64,000 bases of DNA from Oceanobacter mangrovi (GTDB taxonomy: Bacteria > Pseudomonadota > Gammaproteobacteria > Pseudomonadales > Oceanobacteraceae): positions 868,001 to 932,000 of the forward strand of contig NZ_JAHXZR010000001.1 in assembly GCF_019740315.1 (NCBI RefSeq), in the 5' to 3' direction. Numbering within the stretch: the stretch's first letter is position 1; the number at the start of each line of letters is the position of its first letter. Below, one piece after another: positions 1 through 7,419 of this stretch. The position numbers and the translations under genes were made by a program. The notes under the pieces were generated by a model that was not told the DNA's origin, made no database searches, and saw only the letters and a program-made list of their open reading frames with translations.

Positions 1-432
1 AACCCACTGATCCAGCTGTTTTGGATTACGCTTGATCTTTTCAACCACTTCATTGGTGGCCGGGTTGCGGTAAGAACCCACTTTCAGTTTTGGTTTTGGC
101 AGGGTTGAAACCTTCTCGGCTGGTTCAGCAACCGGATTGGCGGCCGCTGCAGCCGCTGCTTTGGCGGCAACCTTGCTGAAATGCTTGGCCAGAGAATCAT
201 AAATAGGCAGGTTTTCAGCGCCTTTGATCCATTGTTCGAGGTTGCCAGCGATAAAACCGAAATATTCGTTGGCTGAAATACCATGCTTTTTCAGACCAGC
301 ATCAAATTCGCTGGTAATGCTTTGCAGGGCATCAATTTTTTGCTGTTGCTGTTCTTTCAGACGCAGCAGCTCTTCCAGTTTGGCGCGTTCGTTTTGGATC
401 AGTTCGTCAAGGTTGGTATCAAGAAGAGACAA
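1..432 (-). CDS. H-NS/MvaT-family nucleoid protein (C-terminus cut by window edge)
   Basis: Reading the reverse strand from a TTG at 432-430 gives 144 residues that run off the left edge. There is an N-terminal charged, Glu/Gln/Lys-rich coiled-coil stretch (about residues 7-35), a middle helical part, an alanine-rich linker (AAKAAAAAAANP), and then a C-terminal module with YRNPATNEVVE, which resembles the DNA-binding end of MvaT (YKNPHTGEVIE in that family). Members of this family are xenogeneic silencers that coat AT-rich DNA. TTG is chosen because an in-frame TAG lies 18-20 bases upstream, no ATG lies between, and GGAG sits about 10 bases upstream. At 144+ residues it is slightly longer than typical MvaT. 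The family assignment rests on motif resemblance; a generic H-NS-like protein is the alternative. Confidence 0.6.
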   Translation of the reverse strand, partial: MSLLDTNLDELIQNERAKLEELLRLKEQQQQKIDALQSITSEFDAGLKKHGISANEYFGFIAGNLEQWIKGAENLPIYDSLAKHFSKVAAKAAAAAAANPVAEPAEKVSTLPKPKLKVGSYRNPATNEVVEKIKRNPKQLDQWV

Positions 433-1238
433 GGTTGTCAGGCTCCAGTGCTATTAATTAACCAGATTAATGTTCCGGTCTATTTGAAAGTATTTACAGA
501 TCGGAAATTACCGGATTTTCTAAATCCGGGTGGATCAGACAGTTCTGTTCTGACAAAACTCCGCGGGTATTGGAATTTATCTATTTGAAATTAACCAAAT
601 AGCCATACCTGATGGAGCAGAGTGTTCCATACTGGGTGCTGATGCCGGGACGGCGTCAAAGCATATTGTCTTGAAGTTGCCATGCATGGCGTTTGCATTC
701 GGGAACTGCTCGAATCGCCACCATCATATAGCAGATTTACAGATAAAGAGAAGGGCCTGCTGTCGGAATAGTAAAGCGGCAGCCCGGTTCGCGGGAATTC
801 CGGAGGTTTTAAGGCTGATTTAATCCGTTGCCGGATAGTGATTAATAGCCTCTTAGTCAGTGAAAGGGAGACAGAAGCAGAATTTATGAACCCGTTTCAT
901 GACGTTCGGCTGGCAGTGTTATGTCCAGCCTCCGGCTATTCTGTAATCTTCCCTGACAAATTTCTGAATAAATTATTTTCCTTTATTAAAACGATACAAT
1001 TTGGCTAATCGATAGCAACCAGGGGCAAAACGTTTGCCAGACAGCTGGTTATTTTGCTGTCATTTTTTGTTTTGCTGACACTTTACCAGTCATCAATCGT
1101 TGATAAGAGAATTAACAAAAACTTCCATAGCCTGCTGGCAGGCGGCCAGCCAGAACCACAGCGACGAATCGTCACACCCGGTTCTGCGTGACGACACAGC
1201 AAAGACGCCAGCAAGCGGAATCTGCTAGCATATCCGCC
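433..1238. other. Intergenic region without a recognisable gene
   Basis: About 800 bases between the nucleoid-protein gene and the palindromic element upstream of cydDC. I see no open frame with protein-like character. An 8-bp perfect hairpin (CCGGATTT, 3-base loop, AAATCCGG) lies at 511-529, upstream of the reverse-strand gene, and could be in its leader. The stretch around 950-1010 is AT-rich and may hold promoters, but no convincing -35/-10 pair could be fixed by eye. Confidence 0.4.
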
Positions 1239-1411
1239 CGCTTATACAGACTAATGCTGTTCATTTAACCAATCCACGTCATCCCGGACGCGAAGCAGAT
1301 CCGGGATCCATAGGGCTTTTGGATCCTGAGTCTGCGCGGCCCGAACAGTTCAGGATGACGACAATTTGTGGTTACAAACGCTTAAGTGAACAGCATTACG
1401 CTTATACAGAC
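1239..1411. repeat. Nested palindromic MITE-like element flanked by 13-bp direct repeats
   Basis: Direct repeats CGCTTATACAGAC lie at 1239-1251 and 1399-1411. Just inside are perfect 11-bp inverted arms AATGCTGTTCA (1253-1263) and TGAACAGCATT (1387-1397). Further inside is a second inverted pair, CGTCATCC (1277-1284) and GGATGACG (1353-1360), bounding a core with its own CCGG/ATCC palindromes. The arrangement resembles a small non-coding mobile element with target duplication. It ends 33 bases before the cydD start, so it may carry or replace that gene's promoter or leader. It has no coding capacity for a transposase. Confidence 0.6.
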
Positions 1412-1444
1412 CCGTTTTCATCTTTTCGCACAGGCCTGGTATTA

Positions 1445-3199
1445 ATGACCTCCCAAGGCTCTTCCCCTGATAATTCGTCGATGCCGCCAGACTTTGGCAA
1501 CGCTGCCGGACTACTGAAACATTTTGGCCGTAGCGCCAGCGCCGAAAACCGCGTATCCATCCTGTTGGGGCTGTTGCAGGTCAGTATGACCATCAGTCTG
1601 GCCTGGCTGGTGGCGCGTTTACTGGATCAGGCGATTTATCAAGCTGATGCCAGTTTGCCTGTGCTGGCAGACTGGCTGCTGCTGGGCACTATATTAGTGA
1701 CCCGGGCGGCAGCGGCGTATGGTCAAAGCCGGGTTGGTAACCGCGCCAGTGTGAAGATTCGTGCAGCCCTGCGCAGTTTTACCCTGCAGCGCTGTTTTGA
1801 TCTCAACATCCGGCTGTTCCCGCATTTTAATGCCGCTGAAGTCAGTAACCTGCTGACCACTGAAATCGATAAACAACGGGGCTATTTTGCCGATTTTGTG
1901 GCGCAGAAAAATCTCGCGGTATTGATGCCGCTGGCGATTATTGTGTCGTCGGCCTTTGTCAGCTGGATGGTGCCACTGATTTTCCTGTTTACCGCGCCAC
2001 TGGTACCGATCTTTATGATTCTGGTGGGTGACAAGGCTGCCAGCGCCAGCCGCGCCAACATCGACCAGCTGACCCGGTTGGGTAACCTGCTGACTGACCG
2101 GCTGAAAAACCTGCAGGCGATTCAGCTGGCTGGAACGGTTGAGCAGGAAGGCCAGCAGCTGTTTGAGCAGTCCGAGAATTTCCGCAAGTCGACCATGAAG
2201 GTGCTGCGACTGGCGTTTTTGTCCGGCACCTTGCTGGAGTTTTTCAGTGCCATCAGTGTTGCGATTGTGGCCGTGTACCTGGGGCTGTTCTTTCTGGATA
2301 AATACGATATCGGCAGTTACGCCAGTGGCTATGGGCTGTTCGACGGTGTGTTCCTGTTGATGCTGGCGCCGGAGTTCTATCAGCCGTTACGGCGTATGGG
2401 CGAGCTGTATCACGACCGCACTGATGCCGTCAGTGTTGCCGAACACCTGTTAAAGCTGGATCAGTGGTATCGCTCCCGGCAGTCTGAGGTAACGGCTCAG
2501 CCAATCGAACCTCTGACCCGACTGCAAGTGTCACAGCTGCAAAGTGGTGACCCCGCCAAACCGCTGCATGCGCCTGTCAGTTTTGTGCTGCAAGCCGGTC
2601 AGAAGCTACTGCTGGATGGGCCGTCGGGTTCTGGTAAAACCACCTTGCTGGACACGCTGGCAGGTTTGCGACCGCCAGCGGCGGGTGAGCTGCTGGTGAA
2701 TGGTCAGCCGACCGCTTTATTACAGCAGCCTGGCTGGTTCGAGCAGATTGGTTATCTGTCGCAGCAGCCAGAACTGCTGTTCGCCAGTATTCGCGACAAC
2801 CTGACGCTGGGACGGTCGTTCAGCGACAAACAGCTCTATACCGCGCTGGCGGAAGCCAGAGTCGACGATGTCGTGGCAGTCTTGCCGGGCGGGCTCGACT
2901 ATATGATCAGCGACAGTGGTGGTTACCTATCGGGTGGTCAGGCCCAGCGCATTGCGCTGGCGCGGGTGTTCCTGCATCAACCGGCCTTGTTGTTGCTGGA
3001 TGAACCAACCGCCAACCTGGATCAGCACACGGCAACCGCCTTTATGGAGCGACTGGCCTATTACTGTCGCCAGGGGGGCATGCTGATTATGGCCAGTCAC
3101 CGACCGGGTGAACGTGATTTCTTTGACCAGCAAATCCAGCTGCAAACGCTAACGGCTGGGCATGCTGACAACACTGCAGACGCAGGAGCCGGATCATGA
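1445..3199 (+). CDS. cydD: Cysteine/glutathione ABC exporter subunit CydD
   Basis: Half-transporter that pairs with CydC in the inner membrane to export cysteine and glutathione to the periplasm; required for assembly of cytochrome bd oxidase. The 584-residue product has an N-terminal membrane domain of six hydrophobic spans (about residues 20-310), then an ATPase domain with Walker A GPSGSGKTT (about 392), signature LSGGQ (about 495), Walker B LLLLDEPTANLD and an H-loop MASHR. E. coli CydD is 588 residues. The ATG at 1445 is preferred: a longer in-frame start at 1319 would translate the palindromic repeat. The stop overlaps the cydC start (ATGA), indicating translational coupling. The oxidase genes cydAB are not in this window. 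Confidence 0.9.
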   Translation: MTSQGSSPDNSSMPPDFGNAAGLLKHFGRSASAENRVSILLGLLQVSMTISLAWLVARLLDQAIYQADASLPVLADWLLLGTILVTRAAAAYGQSRVGNRASVKIRAALRSFTLQRCFDLNIRLFPHFNAAEVSNLLTTEIDKQRGYFADFVAQKNLAVLMPLAIIVSSAFVSWMVPLIFLFTAPLVPIFMILVGDKAASASRANIDQLTRLGNLLTDRLKNLQAIQLAGTVEQEGQQLFEQSENFRKSTMKVLRLAFLSGTLLEFFSAISVAIVAVYLGLFFLDKYDIGSYASGYGLFDGVFLLMLAPEFYQPLRRMGELYHDRTDAVSVAEHLLKLDQWYRSRQSEVTAQPIEPLTRLQVSQLQSGDPAKPLHAPVSFVLQAGQKLLLDGPSGSGKTTLLDTLAGLRPPAAGELLVNGQPTALLQQPGWFEQIGYLSQQPELLFASIRDNLTLGRSFSDKQLYTALAEARVDDVVAVLPGGLDYMISDSGGYLSGGQAQRIALARVFLHQPALLLLDEPTANLDQHTATAFMERLAYYCRQGGMLIMASHRPGERDFFDQQIQLQTLTAGHADNTADAGAGS

Positions 3200-4818
3200 A
3201 AAACCTGCGGCAGTATTATTTTGAATTGTTGTCGCAACAGCAGCGACTGGTGTTGTTCGGTATTTTGCTGGCGGTGCTGACGGCGTTTTCCGGCATTGCC
3301 TTGCTGGCGGTGTCTGGCTGGTTTATCAGTGCGGCGGCGTTGGCCGGGCTGAGTACAATCGCGGCCTTTGAATTCAACTTCTTTACTCCTGGTGCGATGG
3401 TGCGGGGCTTGTCGATTTCCCGCACGCTGGGCCGTTATGGCGAGCGGCTGGTTACCCACGAAGCGACGTTCCGGCTGATCTCACGTTTGCGAGCAGATCT
3501 GTTCCGTTTTATTGGTCGGGGTCGCTGGAGCGAAACCCAGCTCAATCGCCACGAAACAGCCAGTCGGCTGCTGCAGGACATCCAGTACATTGAATCCATT
3601 TACCTGTCAGCGCTGGTGCCGACGGTGGTAACGGCAGCGGTGACGCTGGGTTATCTGTTGACGCTGGCACTGGTGTTACCAGTCGCGCTGCTGTGGGTGC
3701 TGCCGCTGTTGCTGCTGGCGGTGGTGATCATGCCGCTGCTTTACAGCCGTCAGGTACTGGATGCGCAAGACCGGTTGCACCGGCTGCGCAGTGAACAGTG
3801 GCAGTCGTCCAGCTCGCTGTTAAGCAATATGCGCACCTTGACCCTGCATCAACGGCTCCAGCAGACTGGCCATCATCTGACCGGGCAATCTGCTGCTGCC
3901 GACCAGCAGGAAGTTGCAGCCGTTAACCGGCAGCAAGGTATGTTGCTGCTGGCGCAGATTGGCCTAATCGGCATGACCGTGCTGGTGTTCTGGCAGGGAT
4001 TTGTGGCCTGGCAAGCTGGTGAGCTGGCGGGCGCCATGCTGTTTATGCTGCTGTTGCTGACACTTGGAACCGGTGAAGTGTTAATCAATGCGAGCCCGGT
4101 TGTTGCCGCTTTCCAGCTCGGTATGCAGGCGCTTGAGCGCTTGCAGCAACTGCAATCCGGTCAGACGGATGCTGAAGACAGTCGGGTTTTTGCTGTTAAC
4201 AGCGAGTGTCAAGGCGTTCAGCTGCAGCAGCTCGATTATCGTTATCCCGGTCAACCCAAACCGGTATTTGAGCGTTTTAACCATCAATTTTCAGGCCCCG
4301 GCTGGCACTGGATTTGCGGCCCCAGTGGTGGTGGTAAAAGCACCCTGATGGCGCTGCTGTCTGGTCAGTTACAGGCCAATGGCGGCAGCATCAACTTCAG
4401 TGTGGTGGCCGCTGCTGACGTCGGTCTGATGCCACAACGCATCGACATTCTGCGTGCCAGCCTGCGTGATAACCTCTGTCTGAATCATCCCCACAGCGAC
4501 GCCGAGCTGCAGGCAGCGTTGGCGCTGGTCGAGCTTGATCAATGGGCGCAGCAGTTACCGCAAGGGCTGGATACCTGGCTCGGTGATGGCGAATGGCAGC
4601 CTTCTGGTGGTGAATGCAAGCGACTGGGGCTGGCGCGACTGGTGTTGCGACGGCCGCAGATTATCCTGCTGGATGAACCGGCAGCTGGCATGGACCAGGC
4701 GCTGGCGCAAACCGTTTTTGGCAAGCTGGCAGAACATTGGCAGCAGCAGTTGGTCATTGCCAATACCCATGATCGCCAGCTGATTCAGCCGGCTCAGCAT
4801 GAGTTAAGGTTGGGCTAG
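3196..4818 (+). CDS. cydC: Cysteine/glutathione ABC exporter subunit CydC
   Basis: Partner half-transporter of CydD. The 540 residues comprise a six-span membrane domain (about 1-300) and an ATPase domain with Walker A GPSGGGKST (about 375), a degenerate signature PSGGECKR (about 469), Walker B IILLDEPAAGMD and H-loop ANTHDR. The first signature residue is Pro-Ser rather than Leu-Ser, a modest deviation also consistent with the known functional asymmetry of CydDC. It is a little shorter than E. coli CydC (573). It starts inside the cydD stop codon, and a strong intrinsic terminator follows 22 bases after the stop, so cydDC is a two-gene transcription unit. Confidence 0.9.
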   Translation: MKNLRQYYFELLSQQQRLVLFGILLAVLTAFSGIALLAVSGWFISAAALAGLSTIAAFEFNFFTPGAMVRGLSISRTLGRYGERLVTHEATFRLISRLRADLFRFIGRGRWSETQLNRHETASRLLQDIQYIESIYLSALVPTVVTAAVTLGYLLTLALVLPVALLWVLPLLLLAVVIMPLLYSRQVLDAQDRLHRLRSEQWQSSSSLLSNMRTLTLHQRLQQTGHHLTGQSAAADQQEVAAVNRQQGMLLLAQIGLIGMTVLVFWQGFVAWQAGELAGAMLFMLLLLTLGTGEVLINASPVVAAFQLGMQALERLQQLQSGQTDAEDSRVFAVNSECQGVQLQQLDYRYPGQPKPVFERFNHQFSGPGWHWICGPSGGGKSTLMALLSGQLQANGGSINFSVVAAADVGLMPQRIDILRASLRDNLCLNHPHSDAELQAALALVELDQWAQQLPQGLDTWLGDGEWQPSGGECKRLGLARLVLRRPQIILLDEPAAGMDQALAQTVFGKLAEHWQQQLVIANTHDRQLIQPAQHELRLG

Positions 4819-4840
4819 CGGAAGCTGTTCAGCAGTACCA

Positions 4841-4874
4841 AAAGGCCAGTCCCGCAAGGGACTGGCCTTTTTTA
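4841..4874 (+). terminator. Intrinsic terminator of cydDC
   Basis: AAAGGCCAGTCCC, GCAA loop, GGGACTGGCCTTT, running into a T tract. The stem is perfect over 13 bp. It separates cydDC from the zinc-starvation operon downstream. Confidence 0.92.
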
Positions 4875-4943
4875 TTGGATGTTGGCTGGCACCAGTCTGT
4901 TACTGAGCTGATGAGTTGTTGTGTTGCTCTTTTCACTTATATT

Positions 4944-4962
4944 ATTGTTATGTTATAACAAT
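4944..4962. promoter_or_regulatory. Zur box (zinc uptake regulator operator)
   Basis: Perfect inverted repeat ATTGTTAT-GTT-ATAACAAT. Its 15-base core TGTTAT-N3-ATAACA matches the gammaproteobacterial Zur consensus as I know it. It lies 54 bases upstream of the galB-like GTG start, in an AT-rich promoter zone. The genes downstream (folE2, gamma-CA, thrS2, pyrC2, hisI2) are classic Zur-regulon paralogues, which independently supports the call. Expected behaviour: zinc-loaded Zur represses, zinc starvation derepresses. Confidence 0.85.
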
Positions 4963-5016
4963 TAAAAAACAAAACGACCAAACAACCTCAACGACATCCA
5001 ACAAGGAAACCAAACC

Positions 5017-5742
5017 GTGGATCAAAAAACTGCATTGGTCGTCAGTGCTCACTCGGCTGATTTTGTCTGGCGCGCTGGCGGTGCTATTGCCAGCCATGTT
5101 CAACAAGGCTGGAAAGTCAGGGTGATCTGTCTCTCCTATGGTGAACGCGGAGAATCCGCCAAGCTGTGGCGCAAGCCAGCCATGACACTGGAAGCGGTAA
5201 AAGCTGCCCGTCAGGAAGAAGCTCAGCGAGCCGCCGATATTCTTGGTGCCGAGGTAGAGTTCTGGGACATCGGTGATTATCCGATGCGAGTCTCGGACGA
5301 AATCCTGTTCCGGCTGGTCGATACCTATCGCGAACTGCAGCCGGAATTTGTTTTATCGCACTCCGTTAAAGACCCCTACAACTTCGACCATCCCCTGGCT
5401 ATGCACGTGGCGCAGGAGGCCCGCATCATCGCTCAGGCCGAAGGTCATAACCCGGGCCAGAAAATCGTTGGTGCGCCGCCGGTATATGCTTTTGAACCAC
5501 ACCAGACCGAACAATGTGGCTGGGAGCCCAATACCTTTCTCGATATCACAGACGTCTGGGAAACCAAACGCAAGGCCATTGAGTGTATGCAGGGGCAGGA
5601 GCATCTGTGGAACTACTACACCCGGGTTGCCCTTCAACGTGGGGTACAGGCCAAGCGCAATATTGGTATCACCGCCAAACGTAATATCGAGTACGCCGAA
5701 GGCTTTATGAAGCTGACACCAACGGTCGTGGATACGCTGTGA
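5017..5742 (+). CDS. galB: PIG-L/LmbE-family metalloenzyme, close to 4-oxalomesaconate hydratase GalB
   Basis: The 241-residue protein closely resembles Pseudomonas putida GalB, which hydrates 4-oxalomesaconate in gallate/protocatechuate meta-cleavage. Diagnostic shared stretches include SAHSADFVWRAGGAI, SYGERGESAKLWRK, VGAPPVYAFEPHQTEQC and RVALQRGVQAKRN. Metal ligands expected for the PIG-L fold are visible: His12 and Asp15 in AHSAD, and His125 in DHPLAMH. The start is GTG at 5017 with AAGGA 9 bases upstream. It is the first gene after the Zur box and no gallate-pathway gene is nearby, so its role here may be a zinc-starvation paralogue or another PIG-L activity. The sequence family is clear; the substrate in this organism is inferred. 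Confidence 0.75.
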   Translation: MDQKTALVVSAHSADFVWRAGGAIASHVQQGWKVRVICLSYGERGESAKLWRKPAMTLEAVKAARQEEAQRAADILGAEVEFWDIGDYPMRVSDEILFRLVDTYRELQPEFVLSHSVKDPYNFDHPLAMHVAQEARIIAQAEGHNPGQKIVGAPPVYAFEPHQTEQCGWEPNTFLDITDVWETKRKAIECMQGQEHLWNYYTRVALQRGVQAKRNIGITAKRNIEYAEGFMKLTPTVVDTL

Positions 5743-5778
5743 TCCACTGTTGTTGAAATTGCTGCTCTGACACTGATT

Positions 5779-5833
5779 GAGCAATGCACCCGGGCGTCCG
5801 GTCCCCTCAGTTATCGGCTCCGGTGCATTGCTC
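5779..5833. other. Long-loop hairpin between galB and folE2
   Basis: Perfect 12-bp arms GAGCAATGCACC (5779-5790) and GGTGCATTGCTC (5822-5833) enclose a 31-base GC-rich loop in the 166-base gap between the first and second genes of the zinc operon. There is no following T tract, so it is not a normal terminator. An mRNA processing or stability element, or an attenuator, is possible. Confidence 0.55.
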
Positions 5834-5908
5834 GCCCGAATCAATCCGCTGGTCCCAAGCCCTTCAGAGGTTTGGGGCTACTGATGACACCGACCGATGG
5901 AAAACCGC

Positions 5909-6820
5909 ATGAACGCCCGACTACCTGATGTATCCGTATCTGACAGCGCGCCGATTCCGGCCAGCCTGTCACAGGTCGGCATGGATGCTATCGATTTACC
6001 AATCACGCTGGCCGACAGCAGTAGCCGTTTACAGCTGAGGCCTTATAGCAATGCCCGGGTTCGCGCCACGGTGGATTTGCCGCTGCCTCATATCAAGGGC
6101 ATTCATATGTCGCGCCTGTACCGGTTGTTGATGCCGTTCGGCGATGACCGGCGACTGACTCCAGCAGCCTTGCAACCATTATTGAGCGACATGATCAGCA
6201 GCCATCAGGACTGCGGCAGCAGCGCCGCTGAGCTGGTATTTGAGTTTGAAATCCTGCTGCGCAAGCCAGCGCTTAAAAGCGCCGAGATGTCTGGCTGGAG
6301 CGCTTACCCGGTGAAACTGGCGGCGCGGCTGGAGGACGGCCGTTACCAGCTGAGAAGCCGGGTGAGCGTGGGGTATTCCTCAACCTGCCCGTGTTCGGCA
6401 GCACTGGCGCGTCAGCTGATTAGTGAGCGTTTCAAGGTCGATTTTGACGAATCAGCGAACGGCATCACCAGCGCCGACGTGGTCAATTGGCTGCAACAGA
6501 ACGCCAGTCTGGCGACGCCCCACAGCCAGCGCAGTCGTGCCGATGTAGAGGTTGAGATCGATCCTCTGGCCACTGACTTCGGCTTGCCGCAGCTGATAGC
6601 GCAGATCGAACAGGCACTGCAAACGCCTCTGCAGACCGCCGTCAAACGGGCTGATGAACAGGCCTTTGCCGAGTTGAATGGCAGCAATCTGATGTTTGTG
6701 GAAGACGCCGCCCGCCGCATCAAGTCGGCTCTGGCACCAGACTACCAGCACCTCTGTATCGACGTTTGTCACCTCGAAAGCCTGCATCCGCACGACGCTG
6801 TCGCCAGTGTGCGTAGCTGA
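5909..6820 (+). CDS. folE2: GTP cyclohydrolase FolE2 (type IB)
   Basis: Converts GTP to 7,8-dihydroneopterin triphosphate, the first step of folate synthesis, using a metal other than zinc in vivo and so replacing the zinc enzyme FolE under zinc limitation. About 303 residues. Family features: HIKGIHMSRLYR, the catalytic-cysteine motif SVGYSSTCPCSAALA, and the conserved FVEDAARR near the C-terminus. The ATG at 5909 is preferred because GGAA lies 6 bases upstream; a second ATG at 5897 is in frame. It lies second in the Zur-box operon, 35 bases before the gamma-carbonic anhydrase, a gene order familiar from pseudomonad zinc regulons. Confidence 0.93.
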   Translation: MNARLPDVSVSDSAPIPASLSQVGMDAIDLPITLADSSSRLQLRPYSNARVRATVDLPLPHIKGIHMSRLYRLLMPFGDDRRLTPAALQPLLSDMISSHQDCGSSAAELVFEFEILLRKPALKSAEMSGWSAYPVKLAARLEDGRYQLRSRVSVGYSSTCPCSAALARQLISERFKVDFDESANGITSADVVNWLQQNASLATPHSQRSRADVEVEIDPLATDFGLPQLIAQIEQALQTPLQTAVKRADEQAFAELNGSNLMFVEDAARRIKSALAPDYQHLCIDVCHLESLHPHDAVASVRS

Positions 6821-6855
6821 CCAAACCACCGCCGTAACCAGATGATGAGAATCCA

Positions 6856-7416
6856 ATGATCCGTAAAAATCCCCGGGGTGACTTGCCGCAGGTTCACCCG
6901 ACCGCCTTTGTTGATCCAACCGCTATTTTGTGTGGTCGTGTGATCGTGGAGGAAAACGTCTTTATCGGCCCTTACGCTGTGATTCGTGCTGACGAGCGTG
7001 ATGCTGATGGTGGCATCGAGCCGATTATTATCGGCGCCCATTCAAACATTCAGGATGGTGTCGTAATCCACTCCAAATCCGGTGCCGAAGTGCGCATTGG
7101 TCGCCATAGCTCGATTGCGCATCGCGCCATTGTGCATGGTCCATGTGTGGTGAAAGACCGGGTGTTTATCGGTTTCAACAGTGTGTTATTCAACTGCCAT
7201 ATCAATGACGGCTGCGTGATTCGCTACAACGCTGTGGTTGATGGTTGCGAACTGCCGGAAGGCTTTTACGTACCTTCTACCGCCCGCATTGACAGCCATA
7301 CCGATCTTGCCTCGCTGCCCAGGGTGTCTGCTGATGCCAGTGAATTTTCCGAAGACGTTGCCCGTACCAACAATGATCTGGTGGCTGGCTACAAACACAT
7401 TCAGAACGAGTTTTGA
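6856..7416 (+). CDS. Gamma-class carbonic anhydrase-like hexapeptide protein
   Basis: 186 residues of left-handed beta-helix made from hexapeptide repeats (for example VIVEENVFIGPYAVIRAD, IGAHSNIQDGVVIH). The three metal histidines of gamma-carbonic anhydrases can be placed at His72, His89 and His94, with the characteristic five-residue gap between the last two. These enzymes interconvert CO2 and bicarbonate and can work with iron or cobalt, which fits a zinc-sparing role. Pseudomonas carries a homologous gene beside folE2 in its Zur regulon. The stop is 3 bases before the thrS2 start. Confidence 0.85.
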   Translation: MIRKNPRGDLPQVHPTAFVDPTAILCGRVIVEENVFIGPYAVIRADERDADGGIEPIIIGAHSNIQDGVVIHSKSGAEVRIGRHSSIAHRAIVHGPCVVKDRVFIGFNSVLFNCHINDGCVIRYNAVVDGCELPEGFYVPSTARIDSHTDLASLPRVSADASEFSEDVARTNNDLVAGYKHIQNEF

Positions 7417-7419
7417 GTC

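Noticed and set aside
283-588. 101-codon forward frame near the left edge
   Set aside because: Mostly antisense to the H-NS/MvaT-like gene; residues look random.
1319-1444. N-terminal extension of CydD
   Set aside because: It translates the palindromic repeat and does not resemble CydD; the ATG at 1445 fits the family.
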